From the NCBI GenBank assembly GCA_964450715.1, contig CAYVFC010000078.1:1-38019 (forward strand): DNA of 38,019 bases, given 5' to 3'. Positions 1 to 7,646 of this stretch are shown here, one piece after another. The stretch is from CAYVFC01 sp964450715. Its GTDB lineage: Bacteria > Myxococcota_A > Polyangia > Polyangiales > JAFGIB01. Every line of letters starts with the position of its first letter. Within the stretch, counting starts at the first letter, position 1. The notes beneath the pieces were generated by a model that ran no database searches, was not told the DNA's origin, and was given only the letters and a program-made list of their open reading frames with translations. The position numbers and the translations under genes were made by a program.

Positions 1-34
1 TGCGCTCCGCCGACGCGCCCGGTCTCGTATCGTT

Positions 35-52
35 TATTTTGCGGTGCCTCCT
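35..52. repeat. Short repeat, copy 1 (matches 11204-11221)
   Basis: An 18-base stretch (tattttgcggtgcctcct) is repeated exactly at 11204-11221. Both copies are in non-coding DNA beside pigment or accessory genes. It may be the end of a longer dispersed intergenic element, because flanking bases differ quickly. No function is assigned. Confidence 0.5.
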
Positions 53-53
53 T

Positions 54-72
54 ACGGCCTCGCCCGGGCCGT
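54..72 (-). other. Hairpin just downstream of the leftward carotenoid operon
   Basis: ACGGCC (54-59) and GGCCGT (67-72) form a perfect 6-bp stem with a 7-base loop directly after the stop codon of the leftward outer-membrane-protein gene. There is no T-run beyond it on the minus strand, so it is not a convincing intrinsic terminator. It could be a weak or factor-assisted end of transcription. Confidence 0.25.
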
Positions 73-954
73 TCACCCTTCCGGCGGTTCCAGCAGGCTC
101 GGATTGAAGGAAATGCCGATGGAGAGCGCCAGGAAGTGAAGCCAGTTGTTGACGTAGCCGTCACCCCGATCGTCCTCGCCCTTGGAGGTGCCCGAGGCGC
201 CGCCCGCCAGGTAGCGCAGGTTGAGAAAGACGTCCAGGGCCGGTTGAACGCGATATCCCACCCGCAGGCTGGCGTCCACGATCGCCCCCTCCACGTCGGT
301 CGCCCCTCCGTTGATATACTTGATGGGCGCGTAGAAACCGTCCACCTCGGCACCCAGCCACCACCCGTTGTAGAAGCGGTAGCGCCCGCGCGCGCGCAGC
401 AGCGGTACCGGGCCCAGATCGCGCTTGTTGCGGCGTAGTAAACCATCACCCGAGGTGAAGTCGATGGTCGCGTTGCGGATCTGCAGCGCGACGCCCAGCC
501 AGAGCTCGCGCCGCGGGCAGCGGCCGAAGAGATCGTAGGCATAGGCGAGGCGATAGAAGCTGAAGCCGTAGCGCAGGTTCAACGGGGTATCGCGCGGGAA
601 CAGCTGCTCGTCGATGACGATATCCCGGTCCAGCAGCACGGCGGTCTGCAGATCGAGCGGCTGGTAGAGAAAGGTCACCGCGTGGCGCCGGTCGAGCTCG
701 AGCTCCATCTGGTAGCGGGAGAAGAAGAACAGCACGTCCTGCCCGCCCTCCTGCACGTAGTCGAACACGCTTCCGTTTTTGCCGAATTGAACCGTGTGTC
801 CGGGCACGGCGAGCGCGCCGAACTCGGCGCTGGCGGTGACCTGCACCGGTGGCTCGACCTGGGCCGCGAGCGGGCCGGTGCAGAGCAACGGCAGGATCAG
901 AGATAACAACGCCTGCCAGGCGGTACGACATCGAGCGGTTGGTTTCCCTTGCAC
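73..954 (-). CDS. Predicted outer-membrane beta-barrel protein, function unknown
   Basis: A 293-residue protein with an N-terminal signal peptide (basic start, hydrophobic residues about 13-28, cleavage near AAQ). The mature part is rich in alternating hydrophobic/aromatic and polar residues, for example VFLNLRYLAGG and WWLGAEVDGFYAPIKYING, as in small outer-membrane barrels. It ends with a hydrophobic strand-like segment (LHFLALSIGISFNPSLL). The GTG start at 954 is chosen because GGGAGAGG lies a few bases upstream and the signal peptide begins there. It is the last gene of the leftward carotenoid operon, 59 bases after the split-barrel flavoprotein gene. I do not recognise a named family. 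A role in the envelope of a pigmented cell is inference from position only. Confidence 0.72.
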   Translation of the reverse strand: MQGKPTARCRTAWQALLSLILPLLCTGPLAAQVEPPVQVTASAEFGALAVPGHTVQFGKNGSVFDYVQEGGQDVLFFFSRYQMELELDRRHAVTFLYQPLDLQTAVLLDRDIVIDEQLFPRDTPLNLRYGFSFYRLAYAYDLFGRCPRRELWLGVALQIRNATIDFTSGDGLLRRNKRDLGPVPLLRARGRYRFYNGWWLGAEVDGFYAPIKYINGGATDVEGAIVDASLRVGYRVQPALDVFLNLRYLAGGASGTSKGEDDRGDGYVNNWLHFLALSIGISFNPSLLEPPEG

Positions 955-1013
955 GTGGCCTCTCCCTTTGCGGCTCGGTACGGCCGCGGTTCGAACGCCG
1001 GTGCTCGAGGCGA

Positions 1014-1391
1014 TCAGCCTCCTACCAGCGGCCGTGCCCCATCGACGCGGAAGTAGACCAGGTGAAGCGGCTTGCCCTGCTGCTCTTTGTCCTGGTCGTA
1101 GTGCCGGCGGCGCAGGGCCTCGATCAGATCCTCCTGGTCGGTCTCCTCGACGCGGGTAAGCGCCAGGCGTTTACCTTTGTAGCCACCTCCCTCTTCCACG
1201 AACAGGTAGCTGGCCCGGGGATTCTCGCTGACGTTCTGGTAGCTCAGCCGGTTGGTCATGATAAAGGCCACTCGGCCGTCCTCCATCACGTGAGGCCGCG
1301 AGTAGACGGCCGAATTGACCTTTCCCCCGGCGCTGGCGGTGGAGAGAACCCCGATCCCCTTCTTCTCTTCGAAGTATGCTTTCAGGCTCAT
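1014..1391 (-). CDS. Pyridoxamine 5'-phosphate oxidase-like (FMN split-barrel) protein
   Basis: A 125-residue protein of the PNPOx-like split-barrel family, which binds FMN (or F420/heme in some branches) and usually reduces small substrates. Family-like segments are IGVLSTASAGGKVNSAVYSR (residues about 13-32), VAFIMTNRLSYQNVSENPRA (about 41-60) and the following strand ASYLFVEEG. The length is typical of small stand-alone members. The ATG at 1391 has a strong ribosome site (AAAGGAGA, nine bases away). It lies 23 bases after crtB and is probably co-transcribed with it. The substrate cannot be read from the sequence. A link to carotenoid chemistry or oxidative stress is inference from context. 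Confidence 0.8.
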   Translation of the reverse strand: MSLKAYFEEKKGIGVLSTASAGGKVNSAVYSRPHVMEDGRVAFIMTNRLSYQNVSENPRASYLFVEEGGGYKGKRLALTRVEETDQEDLIEALRRRHYDQDKEQQGKPLHLVYFRVDGARPLVGG

Positions 1392-1414
1392 CTTGCGGTC
1401 TCCTTTTCGGAAGG

Positions 1415-2425
1415 CTAGTTCGGCGAAAGGCGAATTTCCGCCGGCGCATTCGCTCCGGCGGATACTCCTGGTAAGTCTTCTAGATGCTGGTGAAGCTCTC
1501 CCCGGTGAACGGCCACTCCGGAAAGCGTGATGAGCGTGAGGGGCCAGCCGGCGGTGGCGCGGGCGCTGTGCAGCGCCTTTTCGGGCCAGGGCACCACCAC
1601 CCGGCCCGCGAGCGGGTTGCCGTCGAAGCTCCGCAGCAGGCGCCGCCCGATAGCGCGGTACAGCCGGACCGCCGTCATGATCGCCAGCCGGGGCCGCGGC
1701 GGGATGTAGCGCATTCCCAGCGATCCGCTGTCGTAATAGGACTCGGCCAGCAACAGCAGCTGGCGCACGGCCCCGGAAACGGCCCCGGTGTCGGCCGCGC
1801 CCTGCACGATCCGCTGCTGGTCGCGGGTGCCGTCGGGCAGGCGCGAGGCCGGCAGGTAGACGCGGTCCCGTTGCGCGTCCTCGGCCACGTCGCGGCAGAT
1901 GTTGGTCAGCTGCATGGCGATACCCAGATCAATGGCGTGGGCCGCCGCCCGGCTGTCGCGCACCCCCATCAGCGCGCTCATCATCAAGCCCACCGTGCCG
2001 GCCACGTCGTAGCAGTAACGCAACAGCTGCCGGTCATCGACCACCCGCACCGGTCCGATATCCGAGCCCACCCCGGCCATCAAGCGCCGAGCCCAGACCC
2101 GATCGATGGCGCGGCGGGAGGCCACCCGGACAAAGGCGTCCACGACCGGGAGCCGCGGCTGCTTTCGTTCGAGATCCCGTTCGAGATCCCCGAGCGCCGC
2201 GTACGCCTCGTGCCGATCGCTCGTCCGGTCCACCGCGTCGTCGACCGCGCGGCAGAAGGCGTATACCACCGCCGCATCGTCCCGCTGGTCTTGCGGCAGA
2301 AAGAGCGAGGCCCAGCGAAAGGAGCGGGCGCGGGTGCGCAGCACCTCGTCGCAGGCTTGTTGCACGGACCGCTCGCCTGTGGCGTTGGTTCGGGAGGATG
2401 CCGGTCTGGTAAGGACGTCTCTCAA
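1415..2425 (-). CDS. crtB: Phytoene synthase
   Basis: A 336-residue trans-isoprenyl diphosphate synthase of the squalene/phytoene synthase family. It condenses two geranylgeranyl diphosphates into phytoene, the first committed carotenoid step. Both aspartate-rich motifs are present: YAFCRAVDDAVD (residues 55-66) and TNICRDVAEDAQRDRVYLP (174-192). The start is a TTG at 2425 that overlaps the crtI stop codon (TTGA). It is supported by GGGAGGT six bases upstream and by the absence of a usable ATG before the conserved core. Overlap with crtI indicates translational coupling in the GGPP synthase-crtI-crtB operon. The gene order and intact motifs make phytoene synthase much more likely than squalene synthase. 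Confidence 0.95.
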   Translation of the reverse strand: MRDVLTRPASSRTNATGERSVQQACDEVLRTRARSFRWASLFLPQDQRDDAAVVYAFCRAVDDAVDRTSDRHEAYAALGDLERDLERKQPRLPVVDAFVRVASRRAIDRVWARRLMAGVGSDIGPVRVVDDRQLLRYCYDVAGTVGLMMSALMGVRDSRAAAHAIDLGIAMQLTNICRDVAEDAQRDRVYLPASRLPDGTRDQQRIVQGAADTGAVSGAVRQLLLLAESYYDSGSLGMRYIPPRPRLAIMTAVRLYRAIGRRLLRSFDGNPLAGRVVVPWPEKALHSARATAGWPLTLITLSGVAVHRGELHQHLEDLPGVSAGANAPAEIRLSPN

Positions 2426-3993
2426 GCCGGACCTCCCGGCGCGTTCGCCGGTTGGATGGGAGCGACGGCTTTGTTCGGTTTGCGGGGCCGGTTCTTCTCC
2501 GGCAGGGGCAGCGGTTTGTCGGGCCGCGGCAGCAGGCGCTCCAGCACCCGGGCCGAGCAGAGCACGCCGGGCAATCCCGCTCCTGGATGGACGCCGGCGC
2601 CGACGAAGTACAGCCCTTCGATTTCCTCGGAGCGGTTGTGATAGCGGAAGTAAGCCGATTGCATCAGCCGCGGCTCCAGCCCGAAGGCCGCCCCGTCGTA
2701 CGAGCGCAGCGAGTGCTCGAAGTAGCGCGGATCGACGCTGAAGGCGGTCAGCAGGTTCTGGCGCAGCCCGGGCAGGTGCCCGCCGTCCAGGGCGTCGATG
2801 ATGCGCTCGCGATAGAGCGGCGCGTTCTGCTCCCAGTCGATCCCGCTGCGCTGGTTGGGAACCGGAGATAGCGCGTAGAAGACGTCCTGTCCGGCCGGTG
2901 CCGCCTCCGGGTCGGTACGCGCCGGGGCGTGCAGATAAAGCGATAAATCCTCGGCCAGCTCTTTGCGGTCGAAGATGTCCCGGAGCAGCCCGCGGTAGCG
3001 CGGCCCCAGGATGATGGAGTGCTGGGCCAGGGCGGGATAGCGCTCGCGGGTGGCGAAGTATAGCACGAACAGGCTCATGCTGTGGGCCTTGCGCCGGACG
3101 GCCCGGTCGCTGTGGCGGCGCCGGTGCCGGGGCTCGATCATCCGCGTGTAGACCATGGAAGGGTCGGCGTTGCTGACCAGCAGCGAGCAGGGGATGCGCT
3201 CACCGGCTTGCAGGTGCACGGCCCGCACCCGGCCGGCCTTTACCTCGATGGAGCCCACGGGACTGTCGAGCCGCACCTCGACTCCGAGCTCTGCCAGCAG
3301 TTGCACCAGCGCGCGCACCAGCTCGCCGGTGCCTCCCCTGGCGAAGTGGATGCCCCACTTGCGCTCCAGCCAGTGGATGAGCAGGTAGATACTGGGTGCG
3401 CGGAAGGGGTTGCCGCCGATCAGCAGCGGTTGAAAGCTGAAGGCCTGCCGCAGGCGTTCGTCCTTCAGGTAGTGGGCCACCAGGGAGTGGACCGTGCGGT
3501 AGCTCCCCAGCCGGATCATCTCCGGGACCACCCGCAGCATGTCGCCGAAGCGGTCGAAGGGCTGGTCGGCCAGCTGGAGGTAGCCGACCTCGAATATCCG
3601 GCGCGCCTGTTCGGCCAGCCTTCGGTAGCCGTCCGCGTCCCCGGGGCTCAGGTCGGAGATCTGGTCCAGCAGTCTCTGCTCGTCGCCCAGGTAATCGAAG
3701 GCGGTTCCGTCCTCGAACAGCACCCGGTAGAAGGGATCCACCGGCAACATCTGGTAATGGTCGGCCGGGTCGCGGCCGGCCAGGGTGAACAGCTCGTCGA
3801 ACAGGTAGGGGGCGGTCAGCACCGTCGGGCCGGCGTCGAAGCCGAATCCGTCGCGTTCGAAGCGCCGCGCCCGTCCGCCCGCCTGCTCGCCCGCCTCCAG
3901 CACCAGCACCGGGTAGCCCATGACGCGCAGGCGCACCGCTGCCGCCAGGCCGCCGAAGCCCGCGCCCATCACGATTACGGGATCGGCCGCCAC
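2422..3993 (-). CDS. crtI: Phytoene desaturase (CrtI type)
   Basis: A 523-residue FAD-dependent carotenoid desaturase that adds double bases... that is, conjugated double bonds, to phytoene, giving neurosporene or lycopene. The N-terminal dinucleotide-binding fold is GAGFGGLAAAVRL (residues 10-22) followed by the acidic strand end VLVLEAGEQAGGRARRF. FDAGPTVLTAPYLF (about 53-66) and the C-terminal signature GLYFVGAGVHPGAGLPGVL are typical of CrtI enzymes. The start is GTG at 3993, two bases after the upstream synthase stop, with GGGAGG in front. The tail after about residue 495 is Pro/Lys-rich and not conserved. The number of desaturation steps cannot be told from sequence alone. A second desaturase (CrtD) lies in the divergent operon. 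Confidence 0.94.
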   Translation of the reverse strand: MAADPVIVMGAGFGGLAAAVRLRVMGYPVLVLEAGEQAGGRARRFERDGFGFDAGPTVLTAPYLFDELFTLAGRDPADHYQMLPVDPFYRVLFEDGTAFDYLGDEQRLLDQISDLSPGDADGYRRLAEQARRIFEVGYLQLADQPFDRFGDMLRVVPEMIRLGSYRTVHSLVAHYLKDERLRQAFSFQPLLIGGNPFRAPSIYLLIHWLERKWGIHFARGGTGELVRALVQLLAELGVEVRLDSPVGSIEVKAGRVRAVHLQAGERIPCSLLVSNADPSMVYTRMIEPRHRRRHSDRAVRRKAHSMSLFVLYFATRERYPALAQHSIILGPRYRGLLRDIFDRKELAEDLSLYLHAPARTDPEAAPAGQDVFYALSPVPNQRSGIDWEQNAPLYRERIIDALDGGHLPGLRQNLLTAFSVDPRYFEHSLRSYDGAAFGLEPRLMQSAYFRYHNRSEEIEGLYFVGAGVHPGAGLPGVLCSARVLERLLPRPDKPLPLPEKNRPRKPNKAVAPIQPANAPGGPA

Positions 3994-3995
3994 TT

Positions 3996-5117
3996 CTAGC
4001 CTCCCATCGCCGAAGCGGCGTAGCCGGCCGCCTTACGGTCGCCGCCGGTCCGCGAATCGATCAGCGGGCGGATACTGCGGATGGCGCGCTCGGCGAGCTC
4101 CAGCGCCAGCGCCTGCAAGCGCGGCTCCTGCCCGAGCACCCGGGATCGTTCGGTGCGCTCGATCAGGTGCTGGATACTGGAGATCGCGTAGTCCAGGGCG
4201 CCGCCCGGCCGGGAGAAGCGCTTGCCGGCCTCGGCGATCTCCTTGACCGATGTATCCGCCTCGGGCCGCTGCAGCAGCTCGAGCAGCCAGTCGCGGTCGC
4301 GCGGGAAGAGCGCCAGGTGAGCGACTACCAGCGCCGACACCTTGCCGTAGTACAGGTCGCTGCCGATCCGCCCGCGGCCCTTGTCCCCGAATAGATCGAT
4401 CACGTCGTCCTGCAGCTGGAATAGGGCTCCCAGGTCGACGAAGCTCTCGCCGAGCGCGCGCGCCCGTTCCGCGTCGCGTCCGGCGATCAGCGCAGCACCC
4501 TGTACGGGAAGCGCCAGAAGCTCGCCGGTCTTCTTGCGCACCGTATCCAGGTAATCGGAGGGCGAGTAACGCCGCTCCTGCAGCATGGACAGCTCCTGAA
4601 CCTGGCCGCGCACGGTGCGCGCGGCCCGCTCGGCCAGGATGGCGACCAGCTGGGCCCGTACCTCGCCGTCGACCGGCACCTCGCCCACCGCCGCGAAGGG
4701 CAGCACCAGCAACAGGTCGCCCGCGTTGATGGCCTGGGCGCTTCCGTACTCGGTCCAGAGCGAGGGACGGGCGCGCCGCATGCGGTCGCCGTCCTGGATG
4801 TCGTCGTGGATGAGCGAGGCGTTGTGCAGAAGCTCGACCGCCGCGGCCCAGGCCACGGCTTGTGCGCGCTCGCCGCCGAGCGCCTCGGTCGCGGCCAGCG
4901 CCAGCCGCGCGCGGACGCGCTTGCCGCCCGCTCCCAGGTGGTGGGTGACCATACGGCTCATGCGGTCGACCGTGTTGCCGCGGGCCAGCCGCAGCATCAC
5001 CTGCTCGGTCTCGGCCAGGCCCTCGCTGCTGCCCAGCAGCGCGGAATCGTTTGCCGGTCGCGGGGATCTCGACTGCACGACCAGGTCGTCGATCTGGAGG
5101 GAAGTGGGCGCGTACAT
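3996..5117 (-). CDS. crtE: Polyprenyl (probably geranylgeranyl) diphosphate synthase
   Basis: A 373-residue trans-prenyltransferase supplying the C20 precursor for CrtB. Landmarks are GGKRVRARL (residues 64-72), the first aspartate-rich motif HDDIQDGDRMRR (104-115) with a DDxxD spacing, and the second motif LQDDVIDLFGDKGRGRIGSD (235-254). The frame is open to 5210, but the ATG at 5117 is chosen because GGGGAGGAC lies just upstream and the family fold starts soon after. The small residues before the first motif (Ala, Ser) do not exclude a longer product, so GGPP is assigned mainly from the operon with crtI and crtB. It is the first gene of the leftward operon and faces crtC across a divergent promoter region. 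Confidence 0.9.
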   Translation of the reverse strand: MYAPTSLQIDDLVVQSRSPRPANDSALLGSSEGLAETEQVMLRLARGNTVDRMSRMVTHHLGAGGKRVRARLALAATEALGGERAQAVAWAAAVELLHNASLIHDDIQDGDRMRRARPSLWTEYGSAQAINAGDLLLVLPFAAVGEVPVDGEVRAQLVAILAERAARTVRGQVQELSMLQERRYSPSDYLDTVRKKTGELLALPVQGAALIAGRDAERARALGESFVDLGALFQLQDDVIDLFGDKGRGRIGSDLYYGKVSALVVAHLALFPRDRDWLLELLQRPEADTSVKEIAEAGKRFSRPGGALDYAISSIQHLIERTERSRVLGQEPRLQALALELAERAIRSIRPLIDSRTGGDRKAAGYAASAMGG

Positions 5118-5316
5118 GGAAGTCCTCCCCGGATGGGGTTGAGGTATACGAGCGGTTGCCAAAAGCCAATTGAAAAAAGCGCGCCAACTCGTTTGGAACG
5201 GTACGCGCATGCAGAATAAGGGCCGCGTATTTTCGGCCGCCGGCAGATGCTATAAGCCTGTCGACCGTTCGGAAGGACCGGTCGACAGGGGACGGAAACG
5301 GAAACACAGCGCGATT
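5118..5316. promoter_or_regulatory. Divergent promoter region between crtE and crtC operons
   Basis: This 199-base spacer separates the two carotenoid operons and must hold both promoters unless crtC is read from further away. For crtE, the minus strand shows TTGGCT (plus-strand 5164-5169) and TATACC (5143-5148) with a short 15-base spacer, a weak match. For crtC, TATAAG at 5251-5256 is a possible -10 without a good -35. A strong inverted repeat lies at 5257-5289 and is listed separately. Light or redox control is common for such promoters, but nothing here proves it. Confidence 0.4.
5257..5289. promoter_or_regulatory. Inverted repeat (candidate operator or leader hairpin) upstream of crtC
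   Basis: The arms CCTGTCGACCG (5257-5267) and CGGTCGACAGG (5279-5289) are perfect 11-bp complements separated by 11 bases. Each arm itself contains the palindrome GTCGAC. It sits right after the TATAAG at 5251 and 27 bases before the crtC ATG. It could be a repressor or activator site on the crtC promoter, or an RNA hairpin in the leader. No regulator gene is seen nearby. Confidence 0.5.
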
Positions 5317-6501
5317 ATGACCTCTGAAGCCATTGCATCGAGGGTCTCTGCTGCGGGCAGAACCGCTCGCATGCTGGAGCTGGGCTCTGCCACGGAACCC
5401 TTTGATTTCAGGGCCTTGGAGGCGAACGGGGGGTTTGCCTGGTGGTACCTCGACCTGGTTGACGACAGCGGAAACGGCCTGGTCTTGATCTGGTTCTTCG
5501 GCCTTCCTTTTCTGCCCGCCCGGCAGGAAACAGCCGTTCAGGTGCCGGCCCGTGAAAGGCCCGGGATCTGCTTGGCCGTCTACCAGAACCACGGCCAGGT
5601 TTTCTACCTGCTGCAAGAATACGCCGAGAATGCAGTCGAGCACGGCCCGGACATGAGCCGGATCTGTATCGGCAAGAACTGTTTCTGTATCATCGCAGAC
5701 AGGGCTGGTGTCTCGCTAACCGCGGATATCGAGACAGAGGTGCCGGGCTCGGATGTCCCGCTGACCGGCACCATCACCGCCAGCGGGCCGTTGCGGCGAG
5801 GTGGAGAAGCGGGGGCGGTCGGCGGCGAGCACCGCTGGTGCCCGATCGCGGCGGTGGCTCGGGGAAGCGCCCGCCTCTGCCTGGGGAATCGATCGGTCGC
5901 CGATTTCGGAGGCAGGGCCTACCTGGACCGCAACAGCAGCACCCTTCCGCTGGACCGGCTCGGTATCGAGCAGTGGCGCTGGGGGCGGCTCGCCCTGTCG
6001 GATCGCGAGATCATCTATTATGAGCTGCAGCCGGTCGATCGCGGCCAGCCGGTACAGGCGCACGTGCTTTCGGTCGCGGCCGATGGCTCGGTGCAGAGCG
6101 CCCCGCATACTCGCCTGACCTGGTCCGGGCCGACGCGCGACATCTACGGACTCGGCTTTCACCGCAACCTGTGCGTTTCCGGGCCGGACGGATCCGAGCT
6201 CGAAGTGCGCTTCGGCCCGCCGGTGGACAACGGTCCTTTTTACCTCCGCTTCCTGCTCGAGGCGCGCGACCCGCGGACCGGAGGGGCCGCCAGCGGGGTG
6301 GGCGAGCAGGTCCGTCCCGGCCGCATCCACCTGCCGCAGATGCGTCCGTTCGTGCAGATGCGTATCCACCGGGTGGGCAAAGACAACTCGCCCTGGCTGC
6401 CGCTGTTCAGCGGTCCGAGCCGGGGCAAGCTGGGACGGCTCTGCAACCACCTGGCCGCGCGCTTGCCGTCGCGCGGCCCGGCCGCGGGAGGTCGCCCGTG
6501 A
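5317..6501 (+). CDS. crtC: Carotenoid 1,2-hydratase (hydroxyneurosporene synthase family)
   Basis: A protein of about 394 residues of the CrtC family, which adds water across the terminal 1,2 double bond of acyclic carotenoids to give a tertiary hydroxyl. The diagnostic N-terminal stretch is GGFAWWYLDLVDDSG (residues about 38-52), followed by LVLIWFFGLPFLP. The C-terminal half is lipocalin-like and strand-rich, with FGPPVDNGPFYLRFLLEA and a His-Leu-Pro-Gln-Met segment. The frame stays open upstream to 5170. The ATG at 5317 is chosen because the family starts about there, but its ribosome site is weak and the ATG at 5371 is an alternative. The gene overlaps the glycosyltransferase gene by four bases. 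The hydroxyl it makes is the expected attachment point for the sugar. Confidence 0.88.
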   Translation: MTSEAIASRVSAAGRTARMLELGSATEPFDFRALEANGGFAWWYLDLVDDSGNGLVLIWFFGLPFLPARQETAVQVPARERPGICLAVYQNHGQVFYLLQEYAENAVEHGPDMSRICIGKNCFCIIADRAGVSLTADIETEVPGSDVPLTGTITASGPLRRGGEAGAVGGEHRWCPIAAVARGSARLCLGNRSVADFGGRAYLDRNSSTLPLDRLGIEQWRWGRLALSDREIIYYELQPVDRGQPVQAHVLSVAADGSVQSAPHTRLTWSGPTRDIYGLGFHRNLCVSGPDGSELEVRFGPPVDNGPFYLRFLLEARDPRTGGAASGVGEQVRPGRIHLPQMRPFVQMRIHRVGKDNSPWLPLFSGPSRGKLGRLCNHLAARLPSRGPAAGGRP

Positions 6502-7643
6502 GCCCTTACTGGATCGGCAGCAGCCTGTTCGCGCTGCTTCCCTCGGCGCTCACCCTGTTCAACCTGCTCAGCTGGCCGCGCGGGCGGCGCGGGGCGCGGG
6601 TGAGCCTCCGCCCTGCCGTGCTCGTCCCCGCCCGCGACGAAGAGCGCAACATCGAGGCCTGCTTGCACGCGATATTCGCCGCCGATGTCGAGCTGGAGGA
6701 GGTGATCGTCTACGACGATCAATCGAGCGATAGCACGGTCGAGATCGTACAGCGGCTCTGCCAGCGGTACGCCAAGCTGCGCCTGATACGAGGCGGCCCT
6801 CTGCCCGGCGGCCGGGTGGGAAAGCCGCACGCCTGCCACCAGCTGGCGCTGGCCAGCCGGGCCGAGGTGCTGCTCTTCGTGGACGCCGACACCGTGCTGG
6901 CTCCGGAGGGTATCCGGCGCATGTTATCCCTTCTAGACCCGGAAACAGGAGCGGGATCGGACCTGGTTACCGCGGTACCCCGCCAGCAGATGCGGGGCCC
7001 GCTCGAGCGGCTGCTCATGCCGCTGCTGGTGCTCACCTATACGAGCTGGCTCCCGCTCCGGCTGGTGCGGCACAGCCGCAACCCGCGCTTTTTGGCCGCC
7101 AACGGACAGCTGCTGATGATCCGCCGTGGGACCTACGAGGCCACCGGCGGCTTCGGCGCGGTGCAGCGCGAGATCGTGGACGATATGGCGCTCTGCCGGC
7201 TGGCTAAGGTCTCCGGCGCCCGGGTGCTCTTTGCCGACGGCTTCGAGATGGCCAGTTGCAGGATGTATCGCTCGGCGGGCGAGCTCTGGCAGGGATTTAC
7301 CAAGAATATCTACGAGGGGCTGGGCGAGAACCCGCTGGCGCTGGTGCTGGTGCTGGCCCTGTACGCCACCGCGTTCGTCTGGCCCTACCTGGCCCTCGGC
7401 TATGCGCTGGGTTTGCCACCCGACTGGTGGTGGCCGCCAGCCGCGGGGGTGGGGGCCAACCTGGCCGCCCGCGCCGCGCTGGTGCTGCGTTTTCGTCACC
7501 CGGCCTCGGGAATCGTTTTGCACCCGGTAGCCGTGCTGCTGCTGATGGCGCTGGCCGTCAACTCCTTTCTCACCAGTCGGCGCGGCCGGGTGCTGTGGCG
7601 CGGCCGCAGCTATGCGGCGCGGCGCGACCGGATGGCGGTCTGA
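6498..7643 (+). CDS. Carotenoid glycosyltransferase, CruC-like (GT2, membrane)
   Basis: A family-2 glycosyltransferase of 381 residues. An N-terminal membrane segment (residues about 4-25) precedes the GT-A fold. Landmarks are VPARDEERNIEACL (about 41-54), YDDQSSDST (about 73-81) and the metal-binding VDADT (about 130-134). The acceptor motif QREIVDDMAL is followed by ELWQGFTKNIYEGLGE, which resembles CruC/CrtQ-type enzymes. Three or so C-terminal membrane segments follow (about 285-365). It starts at GTG 6498, overlapping the crtC stop (GTGA), with GGGAGG upstream. By family and context it transfers a sugar to the 1-hydroxyl made by CrtC. The sugar identity cannot be read. Confidence 0.85.
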   Translation: MSPYWIGSSLFALLPSALTLFNLLSWPRGRRGARVSLRPAVLVPARDEERNIEACLHAIFAADVELEEVIVYDDQSSDSTVEIVQRLCQRYAKLRLIRGGPLPGGRVGKPHACHQLALASRAEVLLFVDADTVLAPEGIRRMLSLLDPETGAGSDLVTAVPRQQMRGPLERLLMPLLVLTYTSWLPLRLVRHSRNPRFLAANGQLLMIRRGTYEATGGFGAVQREIVDDMALCRLAKVSGARVLFADGFEMASCRMYRSAGELWQGFTKNIYEGLGENPLALVLVLALYATAFVWPYLALGYALGLPPDWWWPPAAGVGANLAARAALVLRFRHPASGIVLHPVAVLLLMALAVNSFLTSRRGRVLWRGRSYAARRDRMAV

Positions 7644-7646
7644 ACC

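Noticed and set aside
1484..2641. Long open frame on the plus strand opposite crtB and crtI
   Set aside because: It is antisense to two clear enzymes in GC-rich DNA, with low-complexity Arg/Pro/Gly/His-rich translation and no domain.
5170..5316. Longer N-terminus of CrtC
   Set aside because: The added 49 residues are basic and unconserved and would cover the inverted repeat and promoter region.
4033..5643. Long leftward open frame across the synthase gene and divergent spacer
   Set aside because: It lies in a different frame of the clear prenyl synthase, covers both promoters and gives Arg/Ala-rich nonsense protein.
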